Shown piece by piece: positions 12,101-24,776 of a stretch of DNA of 64,000 nucleotides; positions within the stretch are counted from its first letter, which is position 1; each line of letters starts with the position of its first letter. The notes under the pieces are model-generated. The model had not been told where the DNA came from. It was given only the letters and a program-made list of their open reading frames with translations, and searched no databases. Location: positions 12,387,333 through 12,451,332 of the forward strand of contig NC_084672.1 of the NCBI RefSeq assembly GCF_028389875.1. Direction: 5' to 3'. This DNA is from Rhea pennata (taxonomy: Eukaryota > Chordata > Aves > Rheiformes > Rheidae). Both the position numbers and the translations under genes were made by a program.

Positions 12101-14951
12101 GTGTACCTTAAAAACATATATGGATGATTCACTTTTCAGAAGCTAGCTGCTCTTTTCAAACTACCTATTCTTAGCTTTTCTGTTTTCTTTTAGAATGCCT
12201 TGGACTATTGTTTGGGAGAAAAGGGGGGGGGGGAAGGATATCAAATCAAAGACCATTTTGATGATGATTTTCTGTTTGAAAATACAGTTCTGTCAATGCT
12301 TTGCAAAATTGTATTGCTCTTTGTATTTAGTTATGGAAAAAACTTGGAAACTGTTCCAGAATAGAAACACTTGAGTACTACTTGAGTGGAATCTTCTGTT
12401 TTAAAAGGAGTCCTCATTTGTAGACTCTTGCAACTTTAAAAAGTCAAAATTGAAAAGAAACAGTTTAGTAGTTCAAAACCTACTTTTTTTTTTCTCTCTT
12501 TTTTGGTGTGTGTGTGTGTGGGACTTAGATATCTGTTTTCTTCCAAACTGGAAGGAAACCAAACATTAAAAGTAAAATTCTTCATAAAATATAATTTCTG
12601 TCTTCCTGCGCTGCTCTTATAAGAGATTCTTTGCCTGTGTCGGCTATGCATGTTATAGTTTCACCAGCTATTGGTTATTATTTCCTATGTTTCTCAAGAT
12701 TGTTCCCTTTAGGTCATTAACAGATATTTCTAATAAACATGAGCTGAGCCAGTAGAGTCTTTTCCTCTGTTTATCATTTTGGATGTCTGAGAAGTCCCTG
12801 TGGGAAGTTATGACCGATACATCAGCCAGGGAGTTTAACTTGTTCTACTTTTTTCTTGTACTTGTTCTACTTTTTTTTTTTTTTTTTGATGGTGTCAACA
12901 GTCAAACAGAATATAAATTGTTCACAAATACACATGTAGAAAGCAGGTATGAGATGTAATGTGAAATAAAGCAATCCATACATCTGGGAGAAGTGCACAA
13001 GCAGGCAGGTGGGGTAGATGGTTTTTTTATTCCCTTAAATGAGTGGCAGGCCTTGCCCATAGGATTGTGCAGACCTGGGTAGGGAGGGATCCACAACTGC
13101 TCAGGGCATCCAGTCTAGTGCCTGGCAATCCTGCAGAAGCTTAACAATGTTGACAAGTTTCTTTGCTTCTTTTGGTTATGTCACTCTTACTCTTCTCTGC
13201 AAGTTCAGTTTGTTAGCTCTCTGCATCCAGTCCATGCAGGAGTCCCATAACATTGCAATTTCAGGCGTGCATATGCTCCAGTGCTCTGCTCCCAGAAGCA
13301 AAGTTATTTGAGATCTGCAGCTTAATGTGTGAGTAAAAGTATGACTTTTGAAGTTCTGTGCTTAGAAGAAGGGGGAACTTTGTAGAGTATGGTATTCAAA
13401 CTCCATTACCTGAGGACTTCAAAGCAGAGAAAACTTACTGAAACACTGTGAGGCAGTAGAAGTAGTGAGGCAGTTCACTGTCAGAGAAGGTGACTGAATA
13501 GATCCCAATAGCTCATGAGCCCTGTAGCCCTGCTTGTTGCATCTCTGTAGTAGTTTAGTAGGGTTTTATCTAGACTCAGAACAACTCTTTGGTATATATG
13601 AGTTAAGGCAGGATCCTTTTACTTAGCTGCTGTGCAGACTTAGATTTAGTGAGAGTTCCTACCAGATTCTTACAGCTTCTCTCTTTCAGGTCAACGCACT
13701 TTCTACCTTTGGAGTGTATCTTCAGCCGATCTTAAATTTAGACAGGAAAAAAAAAGTGAGGAACGACCTACTGCCATTCCTTCAGCTCATGTTAGCAATA
13801 GTGAAAGAGGAGAAAGGAACCTATGATTATGTAAAGCCCTTCCTGTGGACTGCTGCATGTAACATAGTCCTTTAAAATACTGCTAGATGCCAGCACTTCA
13901 CTTCTGTTAGGAAGCTCACTGTTGTTACTACCAGAGGCAGTGCTATAGCTGATGAGAAATTTTTGCTAAAAGGTTATAGCACTAGGGAGGAAAAAAAAAC
14001 ACGATGTGGACAAAGGAAGCAGGACTTAAAAATAATCATGCAAATGTTCATGTCCAAAAGCTGTAAGATCTAGTTATGGCAAAAGATTTAATTCCTGGAG
14101 TCATCCTAGAGATGACCCAGTTGGACTCCTTACTGCATACATTTCTACTTTGCTGTCAGCTGCAAGTGTCTCTCCAGCACTGCTCCATTTTGCCTAGACC
14201 TGGTGTTGAAAGCCAAATGCCTAATAGTCTGGAGCTTTCTTCCTGTGCTGTCGGTATAGTGTATTGAAGCCACAGTCCCATCTGGGCTTGCTCAGAGCTT
14301 CTGTAACATGAAAAACCCCATAAATCAAATCACCACAATGTCTGTTGACTGCTTTCTTGCAAAAGTGCTGGCAATTGTGGAATACATTTTGCTGATCATC
14401 TGAAGGACAGCAATGTACACACCTGACAGCTGTCAGCCAGCCTTTTCTTGGAAGAAGGCTACTTGTTGATAGCTCAGGAGCGAGTTGAACAATGCAGACT
14501 TGGATGGTTTTGTAGCTGGGATTTGCAGATTAACACTGTTGTGTGTTAATCTTCCCAGCACCTTCCTGGGCTAGATCCCACCTGCCTTCTGCATAGATGG
14601 AAGAGCTCTTTAGATCCTCTTTCTATCCCCTGGTCTTTGTATCACAGATTGGCAGAATGCAGAATTTAGTTCCAAACATGTTAGAAGAGCTCTCTTCTCC
14701 AGAATGTGACTTCGTTATGCACAGGGCAAACCTTTTCCTTATTAAGGGGTTTGGCCAGTACCATAAATTATAATGTTTTCTTAAAAGTACATTGATGTTT
14801 GTTTATATTTCTTTCTTTTTCTCCAACAACTAGTAGTATTATATAGTTTTTGACTGGAGGAGGGAGAAGGAGAGCTTGTGAAACAAACCAGCCAAAATAG
14901 TGTAAGTTGCTACCAGGACTGCTTAAATCAGCTTATCTTTATGGTATCGTG

Positions 14952-14984
14952 TTTTTTTTTTTTTTTTTTTTTTTGGGGGGGGGG
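14952..14984. repeat. Compound homopolymer T23-G10
   Basis: 23 T followed directly by 10 G. Such a junction is difficult for sequencing and may be miscounted. No function is inferred. Confidence 0.9.
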
Positions 14985-17151
14985 AAGAAATGACTGCAGT
15001 TCTAACATGCTGTAGTATAGAAAAGTGTGCTTTTCCAGGATTCCATGTGAAAAGATCATTTTCAGCGTATACACACATCAAGGATCTGACACACAGGTAC
15101 TGACACAGTGGTGCAATGGTTTTTATAACACAACTCTAAATTTGTCACTGTTGAATGTGTAGTAAAGCATGACACATGTGAATTCTGAAGATTTTTTTTT
15201 CTTAATGAATTGGAGTAAACTCAGCAAGTGTTAGTTCTGTGTTTTAAGTAATGTTGCTGAGTTTTCTTTGTTTTTCCGCAATAGAGGGCTGTGCATACTT
15301 AGTCAGCAGGGCTTCATAGACTCGTTGCCATTTTGTTTTTGTGGCGAAAGCCCAGCAAGGTAGGTAGGTAAAGATTCTTATGTATGAATTAAAGAGTGGA
15401 GAGGACTGGATTTTGAAAAGGAGGAAAGACTTAAGTAATTCTATGGAAGATTTTTTTTTTTTTTGGCAGTTCTCCTTAATGCATCAGAATCTATGATGCT
15501 GTTTTCAGAAACTCCACTGCTGTAGCTTAGCTTAACTGCATGGAAGAGTATTCACTGCACTGAAATCGGGGCATGTTCTAAAGTCCACTGAAATAAATGA
15601 AGAAAAAACCCTGATCTCAGGCTTTGGACAGAGCTTGAAGTGCCAAAGGAAGTTTCTCCACACCAGGGAAATTCTGTTGTTTTCCCAATAGTTTATCATA
15701 AAATATGTCCAGACTGGAGTCACTTAGATTTCCTTATCTTGAAAGGGCAGCATGAATCTTATTTACCTCATCCACTTTTCATCCCTAAAATTAGCCTTTC
15801 TTTCTTTTACTGAGGAACATGAATGGGGATAATCAGCTTTGCTGTATATTCATATATCTATAGATGGATAGGTACAGATTTTTTTCCCCAAGTATCTCTT
15901 GTCTGTGATTTTTTTTTTTTTTTTTGGCTCTCCCTACTGGTGTCAGATGACACTTTCTCTGCTGAATGCATTTCTGCTTGACCTCTGTTCATATTTATCT
16001 GAAGTTATGTGGTATATATTTTGGTTTGGAGAGGAGTGCACAAAGCTAAAAAATGTTTTCAATGTTTTTATTTAAAACTTTTAAAGTGTCAATCTGTCAC
16101 TCAAAAAGCGAAACAACCTCTCCTGAACTCCACCCCATTCATCACAGTAATACCAGCTTTGGCTAGACCTAGTGTTGATAATTTGAAAATAGTTAAAGTT
16201 GCTTTAAGGGCAGTGTCTTTAAAAAAAAAAAAAAAAAAACCTAAGGGACTTTTCTATCTATGAATTGCTTTCCTCATTTAAATTGTAAACTGAATAATTC
16301 ATAGTATAAACATTGGTAAAAAAATTACTCTTGTTTCAAGTGTTCTATGTAATAAATTGTAAATTATCCCTATATCTCAATCCTACTTGCACAGAAGAAA
16401 AAAGAGTTTAAAAAAAAAACATACAGAATTTTCTCTTGTCCCTTCATGTTCCCGCTGTAAGGCTGATTATTTGGAATCTATTGCAACTTCTCTTACTCAA
16501 ACAGCTTAACTTCATTTGGTTACTTGTAAAATGAGTATGTTTTTGACTTAACTGCAATTATTATTTGTGCATTTTCTTATAAAGGAAGGCAGTCAGATTA
16601 TTTGCATTATTTGTGTTTCAGCTGCTTGTGTAGGACACAATGAACTTATTAGAAACAGAGCCAATACCTAAATGAGAAAGGGCTAATAATAAAACCATCT
16701 TAAAGTCGATAAGAAGTTTCATATTGACTTTGGGCTGAACATACCTAATTAACAGTACTGGATGTGCTGGATACAGTATTTCAAAGATGTATGCATTCTT
16801 AAATAAATGGAATATGTTCTATCCAGTGTGGTGTATAAGAGAGACATTGCATCTGATGTGCATTTTGAAGCAGTGTAGACTGGCTGATGATGTTTACGGG
16901 CCTGATAAAACACCCTCCTGGTGATTCTCGGTAAGTAACTTTTTGTTCTTTTCACAGACAGGAAAGAAAATCCCCAAAAGATTTTTATACCCAGTAAGAA
17001 GTCAGTCTCGGATGAGATTGTCTCACTTAGTTTACTGGTATCTAGAAAACCTGAGGAAATGAGGTCAGTCTTTGGAAAGTTATTGAACAAGGGAAAGTGC
17101 AGATCAGAGCTGTAACGAGCTATTCACTGGCCAGAGACTAATCGCTACTCT

Positions 17152-17757
17152 ACGTGAGTCAGCAGCGTGCCCTTGCAGTGAGGAAGGCCAACTGCACGCA
17201 GGGCTCTATTACCAGCACCGTTGCCAGTGGGTTGAGGGAAGTGACTTCCTGCCCACTGGCACTTGTGAGACTGCTTCTGCAGTCCAGTATCCAGTTCTGG
17301 GCACCCCAGTATAAAAAAAAGATGTCCCTAAACAAGGCAGAGTCTGATGGAGGGCCACCACAATGATAAAGGGCTGGAGCGTGCATCCTGAGCGGTGGGA
17401 GCTCATTCTAGGAGCAAAGATTAAGGAGGACTTCACTGCCATCTTTGGTGTATGGATAAGACAGAGCCTGACTCTTCTTGGTGGTGAACAGCAATAGGAT
17501 AAGAGGCCCCAGACATGAGCTGCAACAAAGGAAATTCCTGTAAAATATTAGGAAAAGTTCTTCGCCATGTGGGCGCTCAGGCATTGGGATAGGCTACCCA
17601 GAGGGGCTGTGGAGCCTCCATCCTTGGATATACTCAGAAGTCGGCTGGACAGGGCTTGAGCAACCTTGTTTAAGTCGGTTCCACTCCACGCGGGGAACTG
17701 GAACAGATGATGTCCAGGGGTCCCTTCCAACCTAAATTACTATTCGGTTCTATATGA
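17152..17757 (+). mobile_element. 5'-truncated CR1 LINE (3' end of ORF2 and 3' UTR)
   Basis: About 600 bp matching the CR1 3' region in order: the AGCAGCGTGCCC block, TCCAGTTCTGGGCACCCCAG, GGCTGGAGCGTG, the TTAGGAAAAGTTCTT block and GGGATAGGCTACCCAGAGG. It ends in CAGGGGTCCCTTCCAACCTA followed by ATTCGGTTCTATAT. The end resembles CR1's ATTCTATG-type terminal microsatellite repeats. Stops break the reading frame, so it is a dead copy. CR1 is the main LINE of birds and other sauropsids, which supports the organism assignment. Confidence 0.92.
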
Positions 17758-20700
17758 GAGCCATATGCAATGCTATCATAGTGTAATTCCTCCAAGGAAG
17801 GGCCGTGTAAACGGAATGTGCCGGGTTCAGAGTCTAATCCCTGGTCTCTATTACCTATTTTATTATTTCAACTGCATCATGGGGAAACTCCCTATCAACT
17901 GAAACATCTCATAGCTAGAGGAACACTGTGATGGAAAACAGAGGCAGAGACACCCAATCCCTTGCTGACACAATGTCTGAAGGAATGTAGGGCCTGATTC
18001 AGCTGTCTTTGTTTGTGTCAGTAGGGAGTTTGCATAAATGAGAGCTACAAGAAGAGGCTCCTAGTTACTGACTTCCACCCACTTGGAATGTACTAATTTT
18101 AACAAAAAGTTGTATCTGTTTTTTCAATGTTTTAGCCTGAAAATTCACTAGCAGTTGTCACTTCATGCTAAGCTACGAAATTTGTTTCATTTTGCTTCCG
18201 AACTTGCAGGTGAGATTTAGAAGGTCATCTAGGACTGTAAGACTGGGGAAACGTGTATTGCAATGGTTAGTCTGGCCAAGTTCCCATTAAATTTGACAGG
18301 GTTACAACTGATATAAAGAACAAGGATATATATTTTTTTCGTTTGCATTAAGGCTGAGTTAAGATTTTTATATTTAAGTCAAACAGAACTGCAATTTTAA
18401 ACTTTCAATTTTCTAGGCTTAAATGTATGAATGTGCATACCTTGTATATATGATACTGGGATTTTCTTTGTTTTTAATTTTCCATTCTAGTATATTCTAG
18501 TGGTATTTATATTTGACATTAATTTTACAAAAAAAATGAGTTGTGCTTCACCTTCCCAGAGGACAAGATAGAAGTCGCAGGTTTAATTATTATTTAATTA
18601 ATTAATTAAAGACACAGTTTATCTTTTCTTTAGAACATCCGTAAACAACTATTACATTACATCTTTAGTAAATGGAGGTGTAATGTCATAGTCTCACTCT
18701 TACTAGGTAAGGATTGACTTTAAAAAAATTATTTAGTTTTAGAAAATAGCTATGAGTGTGGTACAGAACTTTTTTTAAAAATAGCATTGAACAAAAGGTG
18801 TCTGAATTTGTGCCTCTCTCCAGTTTCCTCATGCTTTCTTTGTCATTGATACTTAAGAATCGAGGTGCTTTAGAGGAGTAAGAACATCTGTTTGTTTCAG
18901 ACCTTAGGGAGGACAAATCCAGCTAGTGTCTGAACTCTCTCCTGATTTTTGGTGGGGAGCTATCAAAATTTGCTTTATTTCTGAGGGTAAAATAAAGGGA
19001 TTGTTTTGTTTAAAATGACACAAATTCTACACTAAAACTATTCCATACAAGAAGAAACAGGGGAGAGATGTTCTGAATCTGTATAAAATATAATAGATTT
19101 GAGGTCAGCTAGGATGCAACTGAGATAAAATGCTGGAATTTTCTCAGAAGCATATAGGCCCCTAATGTCTGAGCCAAAATAGACCTCCTTTCGCTTATAA
19201 TATTACAGAAGCATTACCCCAACACTTTGCACAGTCTCACAAAGTGGTATTACATGCTAATGTGGGATTGGATTTCTTCCTCCATCGTTATAAACTCAGC
19301 TGACAAATGAAAAATCAAAACATTTGAAAAAGAAAAAAAAATCTTTAGTAAATTTGTTCTCTAAAATCCGTTCTGGATGAGTTTCTTTTCTAGTTCTTAC
19401 AGCTTATCTGACCCAACAACATTAGGAAAAATGGGGGGATAGTTTGTTTCATTTTGAAAGTCACCTAGTTTTTTAGATTTGAACCAATTAATTGGTCTCT
19501 CTTGTCTGGATGCAATTATTATTTGTGCTTGTTAATGTACTTAAATATGCACACCAAAATTTTCCCACACTACTTGTTTTCATTGTCATAATCAAGGCTT
19601 TTTGTATTTAGAAATATATAAGATGGATATATTTCTGTTCACATGGTTGGAGTAAACTTATGCATCTAGATATGCAATTACTGCAAAAGTTCATATAACT
19701 GAAATGAAAAAAAAAATCCTATCACAGTACTTCCATGTGATGAGATTTGTTTGCCATGGTTCGAAGCAATTTAAATGTCTCTAATGTGAGAATTCTGATA
19801 AACATCCTACAGAAGGAGAGGGAGGAAGGCTCATGTAAAACAAAGAGTAACAGCTTGGTAAAGGCCAGGAAGAAGAGACCACTGCTTCCTATCACTGCTT
19901 TTGAACATAAAGATACTCAGCACTGAAAATTTCAGTTACGTTTCTTCATGAAGGATGAAGAGCAGAACAAACAGGTATTTCTCTGAAAATCAGTTAACTT
20001 TTAAATTCAGCTACTGTATAAAATGAAATATTTATGTATATGATATTGGTAAGCATAGAGAGATGCACTAAGGTATGGCTAGCTGTGAGCATGTCTTTTA
20101 TTAGAGGTATGTACCCAATTTTTGATTTAAAGGTGTGCGGGAGGATTGCATGTGTGTTGATAGGTACATATTTCAGATCCTTGCTTCCCAGTTGATACCT
20201 AACTGCAAAGGATAGACCATTTCTTCTCTCCTGCTCCTTGATATAATTAATCTAACCATAACTATCCTCCCCTGATGCTGAGCCCTGTCACTGCTATCCA
20301 TAATCTTCAAGATAGTGCTAAAAGATTCTCTGGAACTGTGATTCAAAATCAGCTGGAAGCAGCGTTCTGGGAAAGAGTCAAATGCCTCTGGACACGTAAT
20401 GGTGTTGTGTGCTTTGTTCTCAGCGTCCTTCACTGTGCTTGGTTCAAAGTGGTTAACCATGAGCTAAAACACCACTGAACAGTTAATACGGGAGCTTGAC
20501 TTTGTTTGTCATCATGGGGGGGTACTGATCAACTGGATTATCAGAATTATTTATTTGCTTGTTTCTTGAATGAAATTTCTGACACAATGGCAGGTGTTTT
20601 GGAGGCCGTATAGGAATCTGTCTAGGTGTTCTTTAGAGTCCAAATGTTTGAAGAGGCTCAGGTGGCTGTGCGAAAGTATGTGCATGACCCTTACTAGTAG

Positions 20701-22350
20701 CTCTGTTTAGCAGCGGAGAGCAGAAGTTCTGTTAAATCTTTCGCTTGCGACAATGTATTTTCCTAGTGGTTTGAGAACCCAGGTGGGGCACTACTAAGAA
20801 GTTGTGAACAAATTAAGTACTTTTTTAAACATATTTTATAAAATGACATACCAGAAGTTGATGATGTGCCACATATTTCACTAGCTTAATTAACAGACAG
20901 CCCACATATCATGTAACATTACTTCATATAGTGTAATCCATATTTCTGTAACCATGCAAAATAATACATCATATAATGTCCTAGAAGATATGAAAAAATC
21001 ATCCAGCTAACCTGTCGCATAAGCTGCTGGAAAATATCCAGTCTATCCCGAAAACTGAAACAGCTGAAACAGAATGTCTGAGTAAATAGTATATCAGAAT
21101 TCCTTTCATAACTCATTTTTTATTTACTTGTAAATCCCATCTTCATGCTATAAACGTAGTTAGTAAATTTCTAACATCAATTTTTAGTGTTTTGGTTTAA
21201 AAATATTTAACTTCTATGTTTAGATTTTGCTATTCACATAGATGAGAACAAAGGAACAGAATTGTATATTGCAGTATTGCACATGCTGGATTTCTTAATA
21301 GCAGGAACATATTCACTGCCATCTCTATCCTCGTCTCTTTTCTTTTTTGAACAAATTTTAATTTGCCACTGCAAAAGAAATACAAAATCCTTTGCACAGT
21401 GCTACATCGTCTCTTTAACAAACACAGACATACCAAATATCTGTTTTCCAGAATGCGCATGTGGCAGACAAACATGGAAAAACTTTGAAAAATGAAATTC
21501 ATATTTATCCAGAGACTGGTTGCAGCAGGGTAGTCAATAGTTCAGATTTATCTAAACCCTTCATTTCTTCTGTGGTACAAACTCCAAATTAGTAATACTC
21601 TGTATGCAAAAATCAAAATTAATTCCATCGATTCCTTCATACAAGCTACAAAATGGTGGTATAAGGTTTGGGTTGCTACTGTCTTGGGCCTTTCTTGTTC
21701 TGACACACTGAAGAGCCATACTCTGAATGCTATTGATTATTTCTTGTGCTGCTGTCACTGTATTTCAGTGCCTATGTATAATTTACCTATATTTTATGTG
21801 AGTGCTAAAGTTTACACATTGAAATATTAATTAGTGACACTGGTATGGGTAAAGTGAAATGACTGTTTTGCAGATTATAAAATCTATCTCCTTGCGGATA
21901 AAAATCCACTAAAATAAAATGCTTAGAATGCTGTTACTATATTGAGGACATAAGTATAATATATTTAGCTATATAGCATTTCCTGTGCTACTTTAAATAC
22001 TTCCGTGTTAATTTAGAAGGTTAATATCTATTTATATATATATATAACACAACTATAAATATTTAAGCTACTTATTTGAAATGGTATCTATCATATTTTA
22101 ATAGTGCCATCATTAGATTAGAGCTGGTAAGCAGAGATTTGTACTAGAAAACTTTACCCAGGACTTCATTCTTCCCTCTAATGTACCGTACTAGCAGCGC
22201 CTGGTTTATTCTGGGTTTACCTTTGGGCAGGCTGGTTTGGCAGCTGCTGTGTGGGGGTGGACAGCTACCTGCTTACTGAACTGGGCAGCTAAACTTCTGC
22301 AACATCAGTTCCGTAGTACAAGACCATTCAGAATACCTGCCTGAAAGTGT

Positions 22351-22422
22351 AAAAAAACAAAAACAAAAAACAAAACAAACAAACAAAAAAAAACCAGCAA
22401 CAAAAAAAACTAAACAAAACCC
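22351..22422. repeat. A-rich (CAAA)n-type simple repeat
   Basis: Seventy bases of AAAAC/CAAA-type units with few interruptions. Low-complexity sequence upstream of the FBN1 CpG island. Confidence 0.85.
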
Positions 22423-23532
22423 CCCTAAGTCTGTCAAATTATCTATAAGCAAGGAGCAGCTGAATACATAAACATCATTTCCTTTTCTGCTTGCTTGCTT
22501 TTCTGCTGTTGTATTTTCAGTGTATGTTGAAATGCGATAATCCTACTGTTAACTGGAGAAGTGAGGGAGACGACCTTGGAATTATGTAGGCATTATAGCT
22601 GTGCAGGTTTCTGTTTGCAGCATGGTAGTTTGCTCTCCTGCAGAATTTCCAAAGTCGGCCTTAGGAGAGCATGTCATGGACCAAAAAAGAAAGGCTGCTA
22701 GATTTTGTTTGTTTGATAAAGATGAGACAAGCATTTGTCCTGGAGCTGGCTGTACAGAATTAGTAATAATAATAACTTCATGAGAGAGCTACAAATCTGT
22801 TAGTTATTAAGGTTGGATTATGGCTAGAGAGTTTCCTTTTTCTTGTAAGGACCAATCTGAAGTCCAGTGAGTTTGAAAAGAGATTTTCATTGACATCAGT
22901 ATGCTTTGGGCTCGAAGATGCTATTAGGAACAGACAATTTATTGTTGTCTGCGTTATCATTAGGAAGCAGTTCTTGCTGAGTCCTGGAAGTGAATTCACG
23001 GAGGTTTCTTGTACTCCCTGCTGTGCAGCAGGTATTTTACTCTGGACGGGATCTCTTTTGCATAGATCTTGTTATTCCACTGAATCTCTGTTAACTGTTT
23101 GGTGTGTGTACGGTTCTTAATTCTAGAAGCATTCTCATTTAGTATTTTGTCCATTGAAAATTGATCTAGGTTATCTTTGTGTCTGAATTTCCCTAGCCCT
23201 TAACTCCTGAGTGTGTAACTCGCACTTTGTGCCGTTATCTTCCATTTTGCTGAAAATCAGCTGGCAGAGATGGGGAAAAAACCAAAACACCCAAACAAAA
23301 AAACAACGGCAATTCAGTTCTCTGAGACACAAAGCAGTAATCACCCTCGAACTATTCACCGTGCCTCTTTTGCCTGAAAGTCAGCTTGCTTGTCAAAGTT
23401 TCAGGAATAAGCTAGTGTTGCTGCCCCCCCCCTCCAGTCTATCAAATCCAAGATTATGCTGCTTCCAACCATGGAGTAAATTAATATTGGATCTATGCAC
23501 CAGGTGTGAATTTTGTATATATCAGTCCAGAG

Positions 23533-23540
23533 TATAAAAG
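23533..23540 (+). promoter_or_regulatory. FBN1: TATA-box-like element (TATAAAAG) at the edge of the FBN1 CpG island
   Basis: TATAAAAG stands where AT-rich sequence changes abruptly to GC-rich sequence. A start site about 30 bp downstream (near 23565) would place the transcript start inside the CpG island, about 900 bp upstream of the ATG. The motif and position are direct observations; promoter use is inference. CpG-island promoters often start at many sites without a TATA box, so this may be one of several start regions. Confidence 0.4.
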
Positions 23541-24340
23541 CTGCAGAGCCCCGGGGCCGCTGCTTGCGCGAGCTCCCTGGAGGCTCCCCGGAGGCTGCAG
23601 CGTGGCCCCGGCAGCGCCCAGAGGCGGCGGCTGCCGCCGGCTTCGCCCCGCGCCCTGCTCGCCCGCACGTGCGCTGCGCCGCGGCCCCTCCGCGGATGCG
23701 TCCGAGCCCCCGAGCGCCGCCGCGGGCTGCGCCGCCGCGCTCTGTGCGCGCGCGTTTCTCGAGGGCGGCGGCGGAGCCCGCTGCTGCCAGCGCCCCCTCC
23801 GCCCGGCCGGCGCTGCGGGGCCGCGGCGGGCGCGCAGGTGGCCGCGGCGCCCCCGCGGCGCGGTGTGCGTGGTGGTGGGGGGGTGTCGGGCTCCCTCTCG
23901 CGAGAGAGCGCGGCGCGGGCGATACTTGAGGAGGAGGGAGGGGGGGAGAGGAGGGGAAAAAGGAGGCGGAGGGAGGGGGCAGCTGGAGCCGCAGCTGGAG
24001 CAGCGGCGGGTGCGGCGGCCGCAGCTGGAACAGCAGCGGGAACGGCAGCCGGCGGCGGCGGCGGCAGCGGCGGCTCCGGCGGGTGCGCCCGGCGCAGCGG
24101 GCTCCGCGCGGGCGGGCGGGCGGGCGGGGGTCTCGCTGCCCGCGGCTCTCCCCCGGGCGGGCTGCGCGCCCCCGGCCCGGCCCCGCGGCGGTGCCCGGCT
24201 CGCGGAGCCGCGGCCGGGGAGGGCGGCGGGGGCTGCGGGCGGGGAGGCAGCGGCCGCCGAGCGCCGCGTCCCGCGGGGCGGGCTGGCGCCGGGCGGCGAT
24301 GCCGGCGGCTCCTCGGCCCCTAACGGTCCCCTCCCTTCTC

Positions 24341-24349
24341 CCCTCGCAG
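24341..24349 (+). promoter_or_regulatory. FBN1: Candidate 5'-UTR splice acceptor (CCCTCGCAG)
   Basis: A pyrimidine-rich stretch (TCCCCTCCCTTCTCCCCTCGCAG-like, 24327-24349) ends in CAG, 123 nt before the start codon. FBN1 in mammals has non-coding first exons spliced to the exon that holds the ATG, so this is a good candidate acceptor. The matching upstream donor could not be chosen among weak GT sites in the island. Confidence 0.55.
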
Positions 24350-24472
24350 CGCGCTGTGGAGGCTCCGCCGAGGCAGGCGGCGGGGACCGGCGGAGAGGAG
24401 GAGGCGGCGGCGGCGGAGAGGAGGCGGCGGAGGAGGCGGCGGCCGCTCGCAGCCCGGGGGCTCGGCGGCGCG

Positions 24473-24648
24473 ATGTGGCGGGGGCGGCTGCTGGGCATCG
24501 CCCTGGGAGTCGCCGTGCTCTGGGCGTCGCAGGCGGGCGCAGCCGCCGCCGCCGCCGGGCACGCGGAGGCGGCCAGCGCCAAGGAGAGCCGGGCGAGCCG
24601 GGCCAAGCGGCGAGGGCAGGGCGGCGGCGGGCACGACGCGCTCAAAGG
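24473..24648 (+). CDS. FBN1: FBN1 (fibrillin-1), first coding exon: signal peptide and propeptide
   Basis: Fibrillin-1 is the large secreted glycoprotein that builds extracellular microfibrils and helps control TGF-beta and BMP availability. This exon gives 58 codons plus two bases. It begins MWRGRLLGIALGVAVLWASQ, a typical signal peptide, followed by an Ala-rich stretch and then ESRASRAKRR, the basic furin-type site at which the N-terminal propeptide is removed. It continues with a Gly-rich segment and HDALKG. The start is chosen because it matches the family N-terminus and has G at -3; the frame is also open upstream to 24083. The donor is GTAGGT. The exon is 12 nt longer than human c.1-164, which fits the Ala-rich insertion and one extra residue in the Gly run. 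Confidence 0.95.
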
Positions 24649-24730
24649 GTAGGTGCGGGGCGGCGCGGCGCGGCGGCGGCGCCCCCCGTGCCCTGCCCGC
24701 CGCCGCGGCCCGTGGCGCTTCCCGCGGGGC

Positions 24731-24776
24731 GGCCGCGCTGAGGGGAAGCGGCCGCGCTGAGGGGAAGCGGCCGCGC
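24731..24776. repeat. 19-bp tandem repeat in the CpG island
   Basis: The unit GGCCGCGCTGAGGGGAAGC occurs twice back to back and is followed by a partial third copy, just inside FBN1 intron 1. Copies are identical, so the duplication is recent or an assembly artefact. Confidence 0.85.

Larger units (their letters stand above)
5341..23500. other. CEP152-FBN1 intergenic region
   Basis: About 18 kb of AT-rich sequence with no recognisable protein-coding exon. All open frames are short and lack splice or codon patterns I can support. It holds a MIR-like remnant (8850-8972), a CR1 3' end (17152-17757), homopolymer tracts (for example 39 T at 9067-9105, and T23 followed by G10 at 14952-14984) and an (AATT)-type patch near 18586-18608. 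Distal regulatory elements of FBN1 could lie here, but sequence alone does not show them. Confidence 0.7.

Noticed and set aside
14423..14436. 14-bp perfect palindrome CTGACAGCTGTCAG containing an E-box
   Set aside because: Short palindromes of this size occur by chance in 64 kb, and nothing in the surroundings supports a regulatory role.
17800..17860. GGGTTCAGAGTC motif resembling a tRNA/SINE B box after the CR1 copy
   Set aside because: No matching A box at the right distance and no cloverleaf could be formed, so it is not called as a tRNA or SINE.
23401..24741. Long open frames on both strands in the CpG island (about 410 codons on each strand, plus shorter overlapping ones)
   Set aside because: GC-rich, CpG-dense sequence has few stop codons. 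The products are Ala/Arg/Pro/Gly-rich low-complexity strings, and they overlap the FBN1 first exon and leader on opposite strands and in several frames. Only the FBN1 frame from 24473 to 24648 is supported.
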